DNA from: Candidatus Brocadia sp.
Lineage (GTDB): Bacteria; Planctomycetota; Brocadiia; Brocadiales; Brocadiaceae
Direction of reading: 5' to 3'
Assembly (NCBI GenBank): GCA_013360945.1
Contig: JABWAQ010000011.1
Span: 1-53,234 of the forward strand
DNA length: 53,234 nucleotides
How positions within the stretch are numbered: position 1 is the stretch's first letter; each line of letters starts with the position of its first letter. The translations under genes and the position numbers were made by a program. Positions 27,555 to 35,446 of this stretch are shown here, one piece after another. Below the pieces are notes generated by a model, which saw nothing but the letters and a program-made list of their open reading frames with translations, was not told where the DNA came from and did no database searches.

Positions 27555-27579
27555 CATGGACAAACGGAGTTTGTCCATG
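27555..27579. repeat. palindromic repeat, copy 1 (11-bp arms)
   Basis: CATGGACAAAC (27555-27565) and GTTTGTCCATG (27569-27579) around GGA. A second copy at 50774-50798, in opposite orientation with respect to its flank, carries CACGG/CCGTG instead of CATGG/CCATG, so the pair is preserved. About 20 bp of flank (GGGGTGGCA versus GGGTGGCAC) is also shared. Confidence 0.7.
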
Positions 27580-27711
27580 TTTGCTAAGACCCACAATAAA
27601 TGAACCTGTCATGTGTGAAGGGTTTCTCCTGAGAAGCGGTTAATATTTTCAGTATCAATTTGTGGGTAAAGGGCAGGACAAGCCTGGTAAATAATTCTTC
27701 CCAATTTTTTC

Positions 27712-27741
27712 TTGACAGCGTTATGTCATTTTGGGCATAAT
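27712..27741 (+). promoter_or_regulatory. modE promoter with embedded candidate operator
   Basis: TTGACA (27712-27717), an 18-bp spacer and CATAAT (27736-27741) lie just before the modE ATG, leaving a leader of only a few nucleotides. Between the boxes, GCGTTATGTCAT (27718-27729) and the TTATG/CATAA inverted repeat look like an operator; the same 12 bases recur at 28806-28817 before the porin. Confidence 0.55.
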
Positions 27742-27751
27742 TAGAAACACT

Positions 27752-28093
27752 ATGAAGGTAAAATTCAAGGTGTGGTTTGAAGAAAACGGGGGCGTAGCCT
27801 TCGCTGAGGGGCGCAGGATATTGCTGGAGGCTGTTGACCGGTTAGGATCTTTGAATGCAGCAGCAAAAGAACTGGGTATGTCATACCGTGCTGCATGGGG
27901 AAAGATTAAGGCTACAGAGAAGGCATTGGGCATAAAATTGTTGGAGGTCACTACCGGTGGAAGGGGCGGGGGCGGGGCAACCCTGACATCAGAAGCAAAG
28001 GAATTAATCTCGAAATACAGGAAATACACCGACAGGATGACCCGTATAGTGGAAAAGGAATTTGTGCGCATTTTTCAAGACGAGAAACCATAA
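27752..28093 (+). CDS. short ModE-type molybdate regulator (DNA-binding domain only)
   Basis: Protein of 113 residues made of the LysR-like winged-helix domain of ModE: GRRILLEAVDRLGSLNAAAKELGMSYRAAWGKIKATE, then the Gly-rich wing (TGGRGGGGATLT). It lacks the C-terminal molybdate-binding Mop domains of Escherichia coli ModE. Separate Mop genes stand nearby, so sensing may rely on a partner or the protein may act as a simple repressor. The ATG at 27752 is chosen over a TTG at 27731 because that codon lies inside the promoter. Confidence 0.9.
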   Translation: MKVKFKVWFEENGGVAFAEGRRILLEAVDRLGSLNAAAKELGMSYRAAWGKIKATEKALGIKLLEVTTGGRGGGGATLTSEAKELISKYRKYTDRMTRIVEKEFVRIFQDEKP

Positions 28094-28135
28094 AGCAGCA
28101 CAGTCACAACCAAATTTCCTTTATGAAAGAGGGGA

Positions 28136-28262
28136 GATTGCTTCGGAAAAGGCCCTCGCAATGCACCGACCATGCACTTTGATGGCCACACTACACGTTG
28201 TCATTGCGAGCAAAGCGAAGAATCTGCAGGCTCAGGACGGGTCTGAGCAACAGCGAAGAATT
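28136..28262. repeat. fragments of the GTCATTGCGAG repeat between modE and the di-Mop gene
   Basis: A right-half fragment (GATTGCTTCGG and GCCCTCGCAATG, about 28136-28162) and a left-half fragment (GTCATTGCGAG at 28200-28210 plus GCGAAG) match parts of the full copies at 31221 and 50844. This looks like a decayed or rearranged element. Confidence 0.55.
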
Positions 28263-28282
28263 TAAGTTATGGTAGTCATACT

Positions 28283-28690
28283 ATGGCAAACAAACTTTGC
28301 GGGACGATTATCCGTATAACTCAGGGACATATCCATGCCCACGTGCAAATCCTCTGGAAGGAGGTGCCTCTGAGCATTATCATCACCAGGGCGTCGTGCG
28401 AGGATATGCATCTTTCGGTGGGCGATACGATCTCGGCACTCATCAAAGGAACGGATATCATGATTGCGAAGGCATTTTCAGGGATGTTGAGCGCGCGAAA
28501 CAGGGCCAGGGGAATGGTAAGGCAGATCATCCAGGGAGACGTATTATCGAAGATTTATGTGGAATCCCAGGGTGACATGCTCCATGCCATTATTACAAAC
28601 GCATCTCTGGAGGAAATGGGTATCAAGGCAGGCGACGAGATTATGGCAATTGTAAAATCTACGGAGCTGATACTATCGAAAGAAGTGTAG
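28283..28690 (+). CDS. di-Mop molybdate/tungstate-binding protein (molbindin)
   Basis: Cytosolic protein of 135 residues built of two tandem Mop/TOBE domains of about 67 residues. The second begins with the SARNRARGMV sequence, the usual molybdate-site motif; the first begins MANKLCGTIIRI and lacks SARN. Such proteins store or buffer molybdate and form hexameric or trimeric rings. It lies between the short modE and the porin gene on the same strand, and may supply the sensing function missing from that ModE. Confidence 0.88.
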   Translation: MANKLCGTIIRITQGHIHAHVQILWKEVPLSIIITRASCEDMHLSVGDTISALIKGTDIMIAKAFSGMLSARNRARGMVRQIIQGDVLSKIYVESQGDMLHAIITNASLEEMGIKAGDEIMAIVKSTELILSKEV

Positions 28691-28805
28691 TATGAAGAAA
28701 TTGCGGAGACGGGTGCGGTCAGGGATACGTTGTTTTCCGGTAGGTTGTTTGGAATATTTTGCCGGGAGGGGCATTTTAACATCTGATGCCCATTTTTATT
28801 TCTGT

Positions 28806-28829
28806 GCGTTATGTCATAATTGATATAAC
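28806..28829 (+). promoter_or_regulatory. candidate ModE operator upstream of the porin gene
   Basis: GCGTTATGTCAT (28806-28817) is identical to the sequence inside the modE promoter and continues into TATAAC, forming an imperfect inverted repeat GTTAT(G)...TATAAC (28808-28829). It ends 20 bp before the GTG start of the porin, where a repressor would block transcription. Confidence 0.5.
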
Positions 28830-28849
28830 AATAACGAGAGGAGGAGCAG

Positions 28850-30349
28850 GTGCGAAGTAAATGGTTTTACTATGGTTTATCGCTGGCTGCAGTATTCTGC
28901 GCTGTATATGCCGATGGTGTGACGCAGAATGCAGGCGCCCAGGATGTTGTTCAGAGCAAGGAAGCATTTGAGGGTGAAATGGATGATTTAAAAAGACAGT
29001 TAAACCAAATGGAAGATGCGTTTCTCGCTCAACAGAAAATGATGAAACAGATGGAGGCAATGGCGTTAAGCCAGCAGGAGCAAATCAAGGAATTGAAAAA
29101 CCGTATCGAAATGGTAAGTGAAAAGCCAGTGGCAGTCACAAAAGAGGAGATCAAAGAAGAGGTAAAGCAGGAAATGAAACAGGAGGTACAACACGAGGTG
29201 GGAAACTACCTCGCATCGGATGAGGCGCGGGAGAAACTGGGGTTAGGCTTGCCCGGTAAAAATGAACCGGTTAACGGCTACTATCTGCCCGATAAGGAAA
29301 AGGCCTCCATCGGTTTTCAGACACAGGATGGAAAATACTCCTTAAATGTGGGTTTCAGATTCCAGACACGCTTTACCTACAAGGACAAGGATGAGGATTT
29401 TGATGAAGGTGATATAACCGATATTGATGTGCGCAGGGCAAGGCTGTGCTTTGGCGGCAATATCTACAGCAAGGATCTGTTTTATAACGTGGAAATTGAC
29501 GCAGACAGCTTTGAGGTGAATCTGAGGGATTATTATATCTGGTGGACACCCATAGAAGCCAGAGAAGCATTCAGTATAAAGGGAGGGTATTTTAAGGTGC
29601 CGGCCAACCGTCAGTGGAATTCATCGGGCTTCAAGCTGCTGCTTCAGGACAGGTCCATCGCCAGCGACAACTTTAAACAGGACCGTGATTACGGCCTGGA
29701 TATCTTTGGAAAACCGTTTGATGGACATATGGAATACCACGCAGCCGTTTTCCGCGGCGCTGGCCAGAATCCCTCAAAAGCATTTGGAAAGGATGAAAAC
29801 ACTGACAATGAACTCATGTATGTGCTCACTGCACGATATTATCCTTTTGGATGGTATCAATCCTATAATTTAGCAACGGGTTGGGATGAGACTGATCTGA
29901 AGTACGAAGAGCATCTGAAGGCCGTCATAGGTGCATCATTCGTTTATAATGCAAAGGAAAAAGACAAAAAGCTGGAGGATACCGATTCTGCAATCGGCAA
30001 CGTTGACCTGGGTCTGAGATACAGGGGGTTTACCTGGGATAGTGAATATTACATAAGGAAAAATGATCCTGAAGATAATGGCGATTCAATTACTTCTGAC
30101 GGTTTCTATACCCAGGCAGGGTATTTTGTCCTGCCCAAAAAGCTGGAACTTGCCGCCCGTTACTCCATGCTTGATCCGAATGAGGATGTGCGGGATGATG
30201 TTCAGACGGAGTATACGGTCGGTATCAATTATTACTTCCGTGGGCATCGCCAACAGATACAGGCGGATGTGGGTCACTTCGTAACAGAGACTAACGATGA
30301 AGACAAAGATGAAAACAGGATCAGATTACAATATCAAATGATATTTTAG
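28850..30349 (+). CDS. OprP/OprO-type anion-selective porin
   Basis: Outer-membrane porin of 499 residues. After a signal peptide (cleavage near AGA/QD) comes a coiled-coil segment (about residues 35-120, rich in Gln, Glu and Lys), then a beta-barrel of the phosphate-selective porin O/P family. Recognisable barrel features are FRFQTRFTYKD, VRRARLCFGGNI, VEIDADSFEVNLRDYYIWW and GGYFKVPANRQWNSSG; the chain ends in Phe as expected for BAM recognition. The GTG start has AGGAGG 6 nt upstream. It leads modA by 11 bp, so I infer a role in molybdate passage across the outer membrane. Confidence 0.9.
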   Translation: MRSKWFYYGLSLAAVFCAVYADGVTQNAGAQDVVQSKEAFEGEMDDLKRQLNQMEDAFLAQQKMMKQMEAMALSQQEQIKELKNRIEMVSEKPVAVTKEEIKEEVKQEMKQEVQHEVGNYLASDEAREKLGLGLPGKNEPVNGYYLPDKEKASIGFQTQDGKYSLNVGFRFQTRFTYKDKDEDFDEGDITDIDVRRARLCFGGNIYSKDLFYNVEIDADSFEVNLRDYYIWWTPIEAREAFSIKGGYFKVPANRQWNSSGFKLLLQDRSIASDNFKQDRDYGLDIFGKPFDGHMEYHAAVFRGAGQNPSKAFGKDENTDNELMYVLTARYYPFGWYQSYNLATGWDETDLKYEEHLKAVIGASFVYNAKEKDKKLEDTDSAIGNVDLGLRYRGFTWDSEYYIRKNDPEDNGDSITSDGFYTQAGYFVLPKKLELAARYSMLDPNEDVRDDVQTEYTVGINYYFRGHRQQIQADVGHFVTETNDEDKDENRIRLQYQMIF

Positions 30350-30360
30350 AGGAGGGCACG

Positions 30361-31170
30361 ATGTATTTGAAAATACCGAAAAGACGGGTTGGGAGATTTC
30401 TCTTGATAGCAGGTGCAACCTGGTTACTATTTTTATGCATAGCTTTTCACAATACCGCCCGGGCAGATGAAAAAATCCTTATTGCAGCCGCCGCCAACCT
30501 AAACCCTGCCATGGATGAGATCTGCAAAGGATTTGAGAAGGCATACCCCACCATCGATGTGGATGTGTCATATGGTTCTTCCGGCAATTTTTTTGCCCAG
30601 ATCAAACAGGGGGCGCCTTTCGATATATTTTTTTCAGCCGATACCACCTATCCCGCACGTCTCGAAGCGGAAGGTCTGGCGGTAAAAGGGGGGAGTACGA
30701 TTTACGCCTTTGGAAGTATTGTGCTCTGGATACCGAAAAAATCTGCACTCAATCCCCGAAAGGGATTACATCTCGTTGTAGAACCAAAAGTAAAAAAACT
30801 GGCCATTGCGAATCAAAGACTCGCGCCCTATGGCATGGCTGCAGAGGAAGCGCTTCGACACTATGGATTGTGGGATAAGGTTCAGGACAAACTGGTCTTT
30901 GGGGAAAATATCTCGCAGACGGCGCAATTTATCCAGTCAGGTGCAGCCGATGCAGGGATTATCGCCCTGTCTCAGGCAATTTCACCAAAAATGGAAAACG
31001 ATGGAGATTACTGGATCATCCCTGCCGAATCGTATAATAAACTGGGGCAAGCCTATGTCGTCATGAAAAGAGGCATGGATAAGCCGGGTGTCAGGAAATT
31101 CCTGGAATTTGTGCAAGGAAAGAAAGGAGATAAAATATTTTCTCGCTACGGTTATTCACTTCCAAATTAG
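30361..31170 (+). CDS. modA: molybdate ABC transporter substrate-binding protein ModA
   Basis: Periplasmic molybdate-binding protein, 269 residues, with a long signal peptide (cleavage near ARA/DE). The ModA pattern is clear: ILIAAAANLNPAMDEICKGF, SYGSSGNFFAQIKQGAPFDIFFSAD and APYGMAAEEALRHYG. It delivers molybdate (or tungstate) to ModB/ModC. GGAGGG precedes the ATG. It is 11 bp after the porin gene and is separated from modB by a mop gene and a hairpin. Confidence 0.94.
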   Translation: MYLKIPKRRVGRFLLIAGATWLLFLCIAFHNTARADEKILIAAAANLNPAMDEICKGFEKAYPTIDVDVSYGSSGNFFAQIKQGAPFDIFFSADTTYPARLEAEGLAVKGGSTIYAFGSIVLWIPKKSALNPRKGLHLVVEPKVKKLAIANQRLAPYGMAAEEALRHYGLWDKVQDKLVFGENISQTAQFIQSGAADAGIIALSQAISPKMENDGDYWIIPAESYNKLGQAYVVMKRGMDKPGVRKFLEFVQGKKGDKIFSRYGYSLPN

Positions 31171-31220
31171 ATCAAGGATGTTTGAAGTAAAGGTCTGGCA
31201 ATTTACTTATAGTGAACGTC

Positions 31221-31356
31221 TTAAATAAGTTGACAGGTAATAGTCATTGCGAGCACATTCGCTTTGCTCAGTGTAAACTTCTCGAAGCAATCTCACCCTC
31301 GGGATTGCTTCGGGCTAACGCCCTCGCAATGACAACTTTCTTTTTGCGTTTACTAT
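31221..31356. repeat. MITE-like nested palindromic repeat, copy A
   Basis: Outer arms GTCATTGCGAG (31243-31253) and CTCGCAATGAC (31323-31333); inner arms GAAGCAATC (31284-31292) and GATTGCTTC (31303-31311). Flanks TTAAATAAGTTGACA and TTTGCGTTTACTAT are shared with copy B at 50844-50957, which lacks about 22 bp inside. It lies between modA and the mop gene. Confidence 0.75.
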
Positions 31357-31453
31357 TATGAATGGGGAACGGCTTCCCCCGAGGATCCGGATATCCTGAT
31401 TATATCATGGAGATTGGTGATCTGGAACCGTCTCCGCAAGAAAGGAGCAAGGC

Positions 31454-31663
31454 ATGAAGATCAGCGCTCGTAATATTTTAAAGGGCAAGGTTAATGAGGT
31501 GAAGCATGGTATGGTGGACACGGAAGTGGACATAGAGTTGGCGGGAGGGGGAGAAATTGTATCGGTCATTACCAAACATTCTGCAGAAACGATGAAACTG
31601 GCAAAAGGCAAAGAGGTTTATGCAGTTATCAAGGCTTCCAATGTGATGATTATGGTAGACTAA
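31454..31663 (+). CDS. single-domain Mop molybdate-binding protein
   Basis: Molbindin of 69 residues, one complete Mop/TOBE domain: ISARNILKGKVNEVKHGMVDTEVDIEL, then ITKHSAETMKLAKGKEVYAVIKASNVMIMV. The SARN and KAS positions are those that bind oxyanion at subunit interfaces. AAAGGAG precedes the ATG by about 8 nt. It is the third Mop-domain chain here besides the di-Mop protein and the ModC tail. Confidence 0.92.
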   Translation: MKISARNILKGKVNEVKHGMVDTEVDIELAGGGEIVSVITKHSAETMKLAKGKEVYAVIKASNVMIMVD

Positions 31664-31702
31664 CCAGAAAACAGCAGATATCACGCGCAGGATAAATAAC
31701 AA

Positions 31703-31745
31703 TTCAACCACAGCCACGGAACTCTGAGCGTTGGCTGTGGTTGAA
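31703..31745 (+). other. strong hairpin between mop and modB
   Basis: TTCAACCACAGCCA (31703-31716) and TGGCTGTGGTTGAA (31732-31745) are a 14-bp perfect inverted repeat with a 15-nt loop, 40 bp after the mop stop. No T-tract follows. It may tune expression of modBC relative to the upstream genes or be a small mobile repeat. Confidence 0.6.
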
Positions 31746-31923
31746 ACCTCTCAAGAAAATACACAAAAACTCTTGCAATAACAGGAAATATTGTGAAAGA
31801 TAATACAGAGAAGTCTTAATAATATTACCTGCTTGGAGATGCGAACGGTTATTCTTTAAAGACACCTGGGTGTGCGGACGCATAGAGACGGCTAATCTTT
31901 TAAACTACAGGATGATTTTTTTC

Positions 31924-32595
31924 ATGAATTTCACGGCTCCTTTCCTCTTAACTTTAAAACTTTCTGTTCTTACAACCCTTTTGTTATTTATCATAGGTAT
32001 TCCTTTTGCCTACTGGCTCGCCTTCTCAAAGTTACGATTTAAGTTCATTGTGGAATCCGTAACATCCTTGCCTCTCGTCCTTCCACCTACGGTTTTGGGT
32101 TTTTACATCCTCATGGCCATTGGAGGAAACAGTTTTATCGGGCGTTGGTATGAAGGCGTTTTTGACAAGACGCTTGCCTTTTCCTTTCAGGGACTTGTTG
32201 TGGGTTCATTTGTCTGCAACCTGCCCTTTGCAATACGCCCCTTTCAGTTGGCTTTTGCCGGGGTGGAAAAAAAATTGCTTGAGGCCTCATGGAGTCTGGG
32301 CAGGTCTAAATTATATACCTTTTTTTTCGTTATTTTTCCGCTCTCCCGGCAAGGCATTATAACAGGCTGCATACTCTCTTTTGCACACTGCGTGGGTGAA
32401 TTTGGGGTTGTCCTTATGATCGGCGGAAATATCCCCGGAATTACCAGGGTTGCATCGGTGGCTATCTATGATGAGGTGCAGGCGCTGAATTATGGTACTG
32501 CGAATATCTATGCGGGTATTTTACTGGTGTTTTCATTTGTAATACTTACGGTAATTTATTTTATAAACAGACGTTTTTTTATGCGTATGTTCTAA
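31924..32595 (+). CDS. modB: molybdate ABC transporter permease ModB
   Basis: Inner-membrane permease of 223 residues with about five or six helices. The domain begins FTAPFLLTLKLSVLTTLLLFIIGIPFAYWLA, contains the SLPLVLPPTVLGFYIL stretch typical of ModB/CysT permeases, and has the ATPase-docking loop EASWSLGRSK(L)YTFFFVIFPLSRQGI. I choose the ATG at 31924, which matches the family N-terminus; in-frame codons at 31912 and 31870 only add non-homologous residues. The gene is followed by modC 57 bp downstream. Confidence 0.92.
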   Translation: MNFTAPFLLTLKLSVLTTLLLFIIGIPFAYWLAFSKLRFKFIVESVTSLPLVLPPTVLGFYILMAIGGNSFIGRWYEGVFDKTLAFSFQGLVVGSFVCNLPFAIRPFQLAFAGVEKKLLEASWSLGRSKLYTFFFVIFPLSRQGIITGCILSFAHCVGEFGVVLMIGGNIPGITRVASVAIYDEVQALNYGTANIYAGILLVFSFVILTVIYFINRRFFMRMF

Positions 32596-32652
32596 TCCGA
32601 ACGAGTCGGAAAAAGCAAATATCTGAAACACGAAATTTGCGGAGGCTTTATC

Positions 32653-33531
32653 TTGCTGAAAGTTTGTGTTGAGAAAACATGGAAAGAATTCGGACTAAAG
32701 GTAAACTTTGATATCCCTCATGAAAAAGTAACCGCCTTATTTGGTCCTTCAGGGGCGGGAAAGTCGAGTATACTGCGCCTGATTTCAGGTTTGGAGAGGC
32801 CTGATGGAGGAATAATCCATAAGGGAGAGGAAGTGTGGTATGATGAATCGAAAGCAATTAATCTCCTCCCCCAGCAACGCTCCGTAGGGTTCGTTTTCCA
32901 GGACTTTGCCTTATTTCCCCATTTAACCGTAGAAAGAAACGTAGCGTATGGAATAAAAGAAAAAAAGAGGTTAAGAGAAGCAAAAGACCTTTTGTCCCTG
33001 GTAGGACTATCCGGATATGAACGTTACTATCCCGGTCAATTGTCCGGAGGACAAAAGCAAAGGGTTGCCCTGGTTCGCGCCCTGGCCAGGAGACCGAATA
33101 TCCTCCTCCTGGATGAACCGCTTTCCGCACTGGATTGGGAAACACGCAGGCAATTGCAGGAGGATTTAAAACGGGTCATCAAACAGCTTCATGTAACCAC
33201 GCTTTATGTAACTCACGATGTGACGGAGGTGTACAAACTGGCTGATTATGTGGTTGTGATGGAGGCCGGCAAGGTAATCAAGCGAGGGACGCCGGAAGAG
33301 ATATTTATGGGAAGGAGGCTAAGTACCCGTATCCAGATCGCAGGCAAAGTGGTAGATATAGAATCCGATTCTATCATGGCCGCTGTCACAGTTATGCATG
33401 AAGACCAATATTTTAAAACCCTGATCGATACGGAAGAAATACACCGGTTGAATATTATGGTGGGGGATGATGTTGTGATTGGCGCCAAGTCCTCTGACGT
33501 AATCTTATTTAAGGTCTTAACACAATCTTAA
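32653..33531 (+). CDS. modC: molybdate ABC transporter ATP-binding protein ModC
   Basis: ABC ATPase of 292 residues. Walker A is GPSGAGKSS, the Q loop FVFQDFALFPH, signature LSGGQKQR, Walker B ILLLDEPLSALD and switch His in VTHDVTE. The C-terminal regulatory part is one TOBE domain (about 225-290, GKVVDIESDSIMAAVT), shorter than in E. coli ModC. A TTG start is used, with GGAGG 7 nt upstream. Its last codons overlap the first two units of the PHO-box-like array. Confidence 0.94.
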   Translation: MLKVCVEKTWKEFGLKVNFDIPHEKVTALFGPSGAGKSSILRLISGLERPDGGIIHKGEEVWYDESKAINLLPQQRSVGFVFQDFALFPHLTVERNVAYGIKEKKRLREAKDLLSLVGLSGYERYYPGQLSGGQKQRVALVRALARRPNILLLDEPLSALDWETRRQLQEDLKRVIKQLHVTTLYVTHDVTEVYKLADYVVVMEAGKVIKRGTPEEIFMGRRLSTRIQIAGKVVDIESDSIMAAVTVMHEDQYFKTLIDTEEIHRLNIMVGDDVVIGAKSSDVILFKVLTQS

Positions 33532-33572
33532 CACAACTTTAACCTGTTTTTAACAATTATAAGGTATAAAAT
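33516..33572 (+). promoter_or_regulatory. PHO-box-like array and -10 element upstream of pstB
   Basis: Four 7-bp units CTTAACA (33516), CTTAACA (33527), TTTAACC (33538) and TTTAACA (33549) recur with an exact 11-bp period and 4-bp spacers, the geometry of PhoB/PhoP sites. TAAAAT (33567-33572) lies 11 bp after the last unit and would serve as the -10 box. The array begins inside modC. Confidence 0.7.
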
Positions 33573-33716
33573 ACGTGTATTGTAATCCTGGAGCATTTTG
33601 AAAAAACTTCCAATACAATCTTTTTATTCTAAGGTAGGGATGAAGGATTTGCTTGCTTAAGTTAAGCGCAAATTTATATCAACTTTAGTAAATGCTTCAC
33701 CCCGAATCATTTTTTT

Positions 33717-34502
33717 ATGCAAAATGCAAAGAATACAAAAGGGCAACAACCGGCGAAGATAAAGTTAGAGGAGTTGACCTTTTATTATGGCGACTATAAG
33801 GTCATAGACCATGTTTCCCTGGAGTTTATTGAACACCATGTTACGGCCATCATAGGGCCTTCAGGCTGTGGAAAATCAACCTTGATTAAGTCGATCAACC
33901 GTATCTCCGAGATCACTAATGAAGTCCAGGTCGAGGGCAAGGTATTGCTGGACAATAAAAATGTATATGACCGTGACGTCAATCTGGCCGATTTAAGACG
34001 TCGTGTCGGTATGGTATTCCAGAGGCCCAATCCGTTCCCTAAAACCATTTATGATAATGTAGCCTTTGGTCCCCGATTGTCCGGGATCAATGACAGGAAA
34101 CGACTGGATGAAATTGTGGAATATAGTTTGACGAGATCCGCCCTTTGGAATGAAGTTAAGGACCGGCTAAATCAGAGCGCCATGGGGCTTTCCGGCGGAC
34201 AGCAACAGCGTCTGTGCATTGCGCGGGCGCTTGCGGTGGATCCCGAAGTCCTGTTGATGGATGAACCATGTTCTGCGCTGGACCCAACGGCAACGGCCAG
34301 GATTGAAGAACTCATTGAGGATTTGAAAAAATATTATACCATCGTCATTGTCACCCACAGCATGCAGCAGGCGGCGCGGATTTCCGATTATACAGGATTT
34401 TTATTGCACGGGCAGTTAATAGAGTATAATATAACCACTAATATCTTTACAAACCCAGGGAAAAAAGCGACAGAGGATTATATTACCGGGAGATTTGGAT
34501 AA
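33717..34502 (+). CDS. pstB: phosphate ABC transporter ATP-binding protein PstB
   Basis: PstB, 261 residues, the ATPase of the high-affinity phosphate importer. Walker [17 protein letters not shown], signature [16 protein letters not shown], Walker [14 protein letters not shown] and the family-specific [21 protein letters not shown] are all present. The other transporter genes pstS, pstC and pstA are not in the window. The ATG lacks a visible Shine-Dalgarno. The PHO-box-like array upstream suggests phosphate-starvation control. Confidence 0.95.
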   Translation: MQNAKNTKGQQPAKIKLEELTFYYGDYKVIDHVSLEFIEHHVTAIIGPSGCGKSTLIKSINRISEITNEVQVEGKVLLDNKNVYDRDVNLADLRRRVGMVFQRPNPFPKTIYDNVAFGPRLSGINDRKRLDEIVEYSLTRSALWNEVKDRLNQSAMGLSGGQQQRLCIARALAVDPEVLLMDEPCSALDPTATARIEELIEDLKKYYTIVIVTHSMQQAARISDYTGFLLHGQLIEYNITTNIFTNPGKKATEDYITGRFG

Positions 34503-34598
34503 CAGCCTGGCGTAGCTACAACCAAGAAAGAGTTCCTGGTGCCGAATAACAAACAATACCGTCCGTTTGTTTTTGACAAATTGGAAATTCAAATATCG

Positions 34599-34656
34599 AA
34601 ATTCGAAACGGGGGCTGGAACCTTGAGATTTGTAATTTTGAAATTGTTTCGAATTT
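34599..34656. other. inverted repeat between pstB and phoU
   Basis: AAATTCGAAAC (34599-34609) and GTTTCGAATTT (34646-34656) are perfect 11-bp arms with a 36-nt interior rich in AAATTC/GAAATT words. Similar wording occurs near 4060, 14455 and 24100, so this may be one of a diffuse intergenic repeat family. Confidence 0.45.
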
Positions 34657-34732
34657 TGGGTATTGTGCTTTGGATTTAACGTTTTTAATAAAAAAAAATA
34701 TGCAGAAAGAAGCTTCTGCGGAGTGAAATTAT

Positions 34733-35404
34733 ATGGAACGGCGTTTTGATCAGCAATTGGGGGCGCTCAGGAAAAATCTTATTCAAATGGCTTCTATGAT
34801 AGAGACTGCTATAGCCAATGCCGTGAAGTCCCTTATCGAGAGGAATAGTGAATTGGCCAGACTCGTTGTGAAGCATGATGAACAGATAGATTCACTGGAA
34901 TTGGAGATTGATAAACAATGCGTGGATTTGCTGGCATTGCGGCAGCCCATGGCCATTGATTTACGATTTATTACATCGGCGATTAAGATCACCAATAACC
35001 TTGAACGCATGGGTGACCTTGCCGTCAACATCGCAGAACGTGTGATTCCCCTCAATCAGGAGCCACAGCTAAAACCACTCATTGATATTCCAAGGATGGC
35101 AACTATTACGCAAACCATGGTCAAGGATAGCATTGATGCATTTGTGAACCAGGACACGGTACTTGCCCGGTCAGTATACGAGCGGGATTCCACGGTAGAC
35201 TCTCTGAACGATCAGATATTCAGAGAACTTTTAACCTATATGATGCAAGACCCGGCAAACATAACGCGGGCCGTTCACCTGCTCCTCATTTCCCGTCATC
35301 TGGAAAGGATTGCCGACCACTCCACCAACATTGCAGAAGAAATCGTATATATTGTCAAGGCAAAGGTCGTCAAACACCGCAGCTACAGCCTGGAAGAAAT
35401 TTAG
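34733..35404 (+). CDS. phoU: phosphate signalling protein PhoU
   Basis: PhoU, 223 residues, made of two three-helix bundles with the metal-binding E/DxxxD motifs, here ERMGDLAVNIAERV and ERIADHSTNIAEEI. It links the Pst transporter to the PhoR/PhoB system and restrains uptake when phosphate is sufficient. GGAG lies 9-10 nt before the ATG. It follows pstB after 230 bp that include an inverted repeat. Confidence 0.96.
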   Translation: MERRFDQQLGALRKNLIQMASMIETAIANAVKSLIERNSELARLVVKHDEQIDSLELEIDKQCVDLLALRQPMAIDLRFITSAIKITNNLERMGDLAVNIAERVIPLNQEPQLKPLIDIPRMATITQTMVKDSIDAFVNQDTVLARSVYERDSTVDSLNDQIFRELLTYMMQDPANITRAVHLLLISRHLERIADHSTNIAEEIVYIVKAKVVKHRSYSLEEI

Positions 35405-35446
35405 GTTCGCTCTTATAAATTTTACACCCAAAACCAATCATCTTCA

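Noticed and set aside
27360..27587. 75-residue frame after the M32 gene
   Set aside because: It runs through repeat-like DNA (CCTAACAAA units and the palindrome) and has no coding character.
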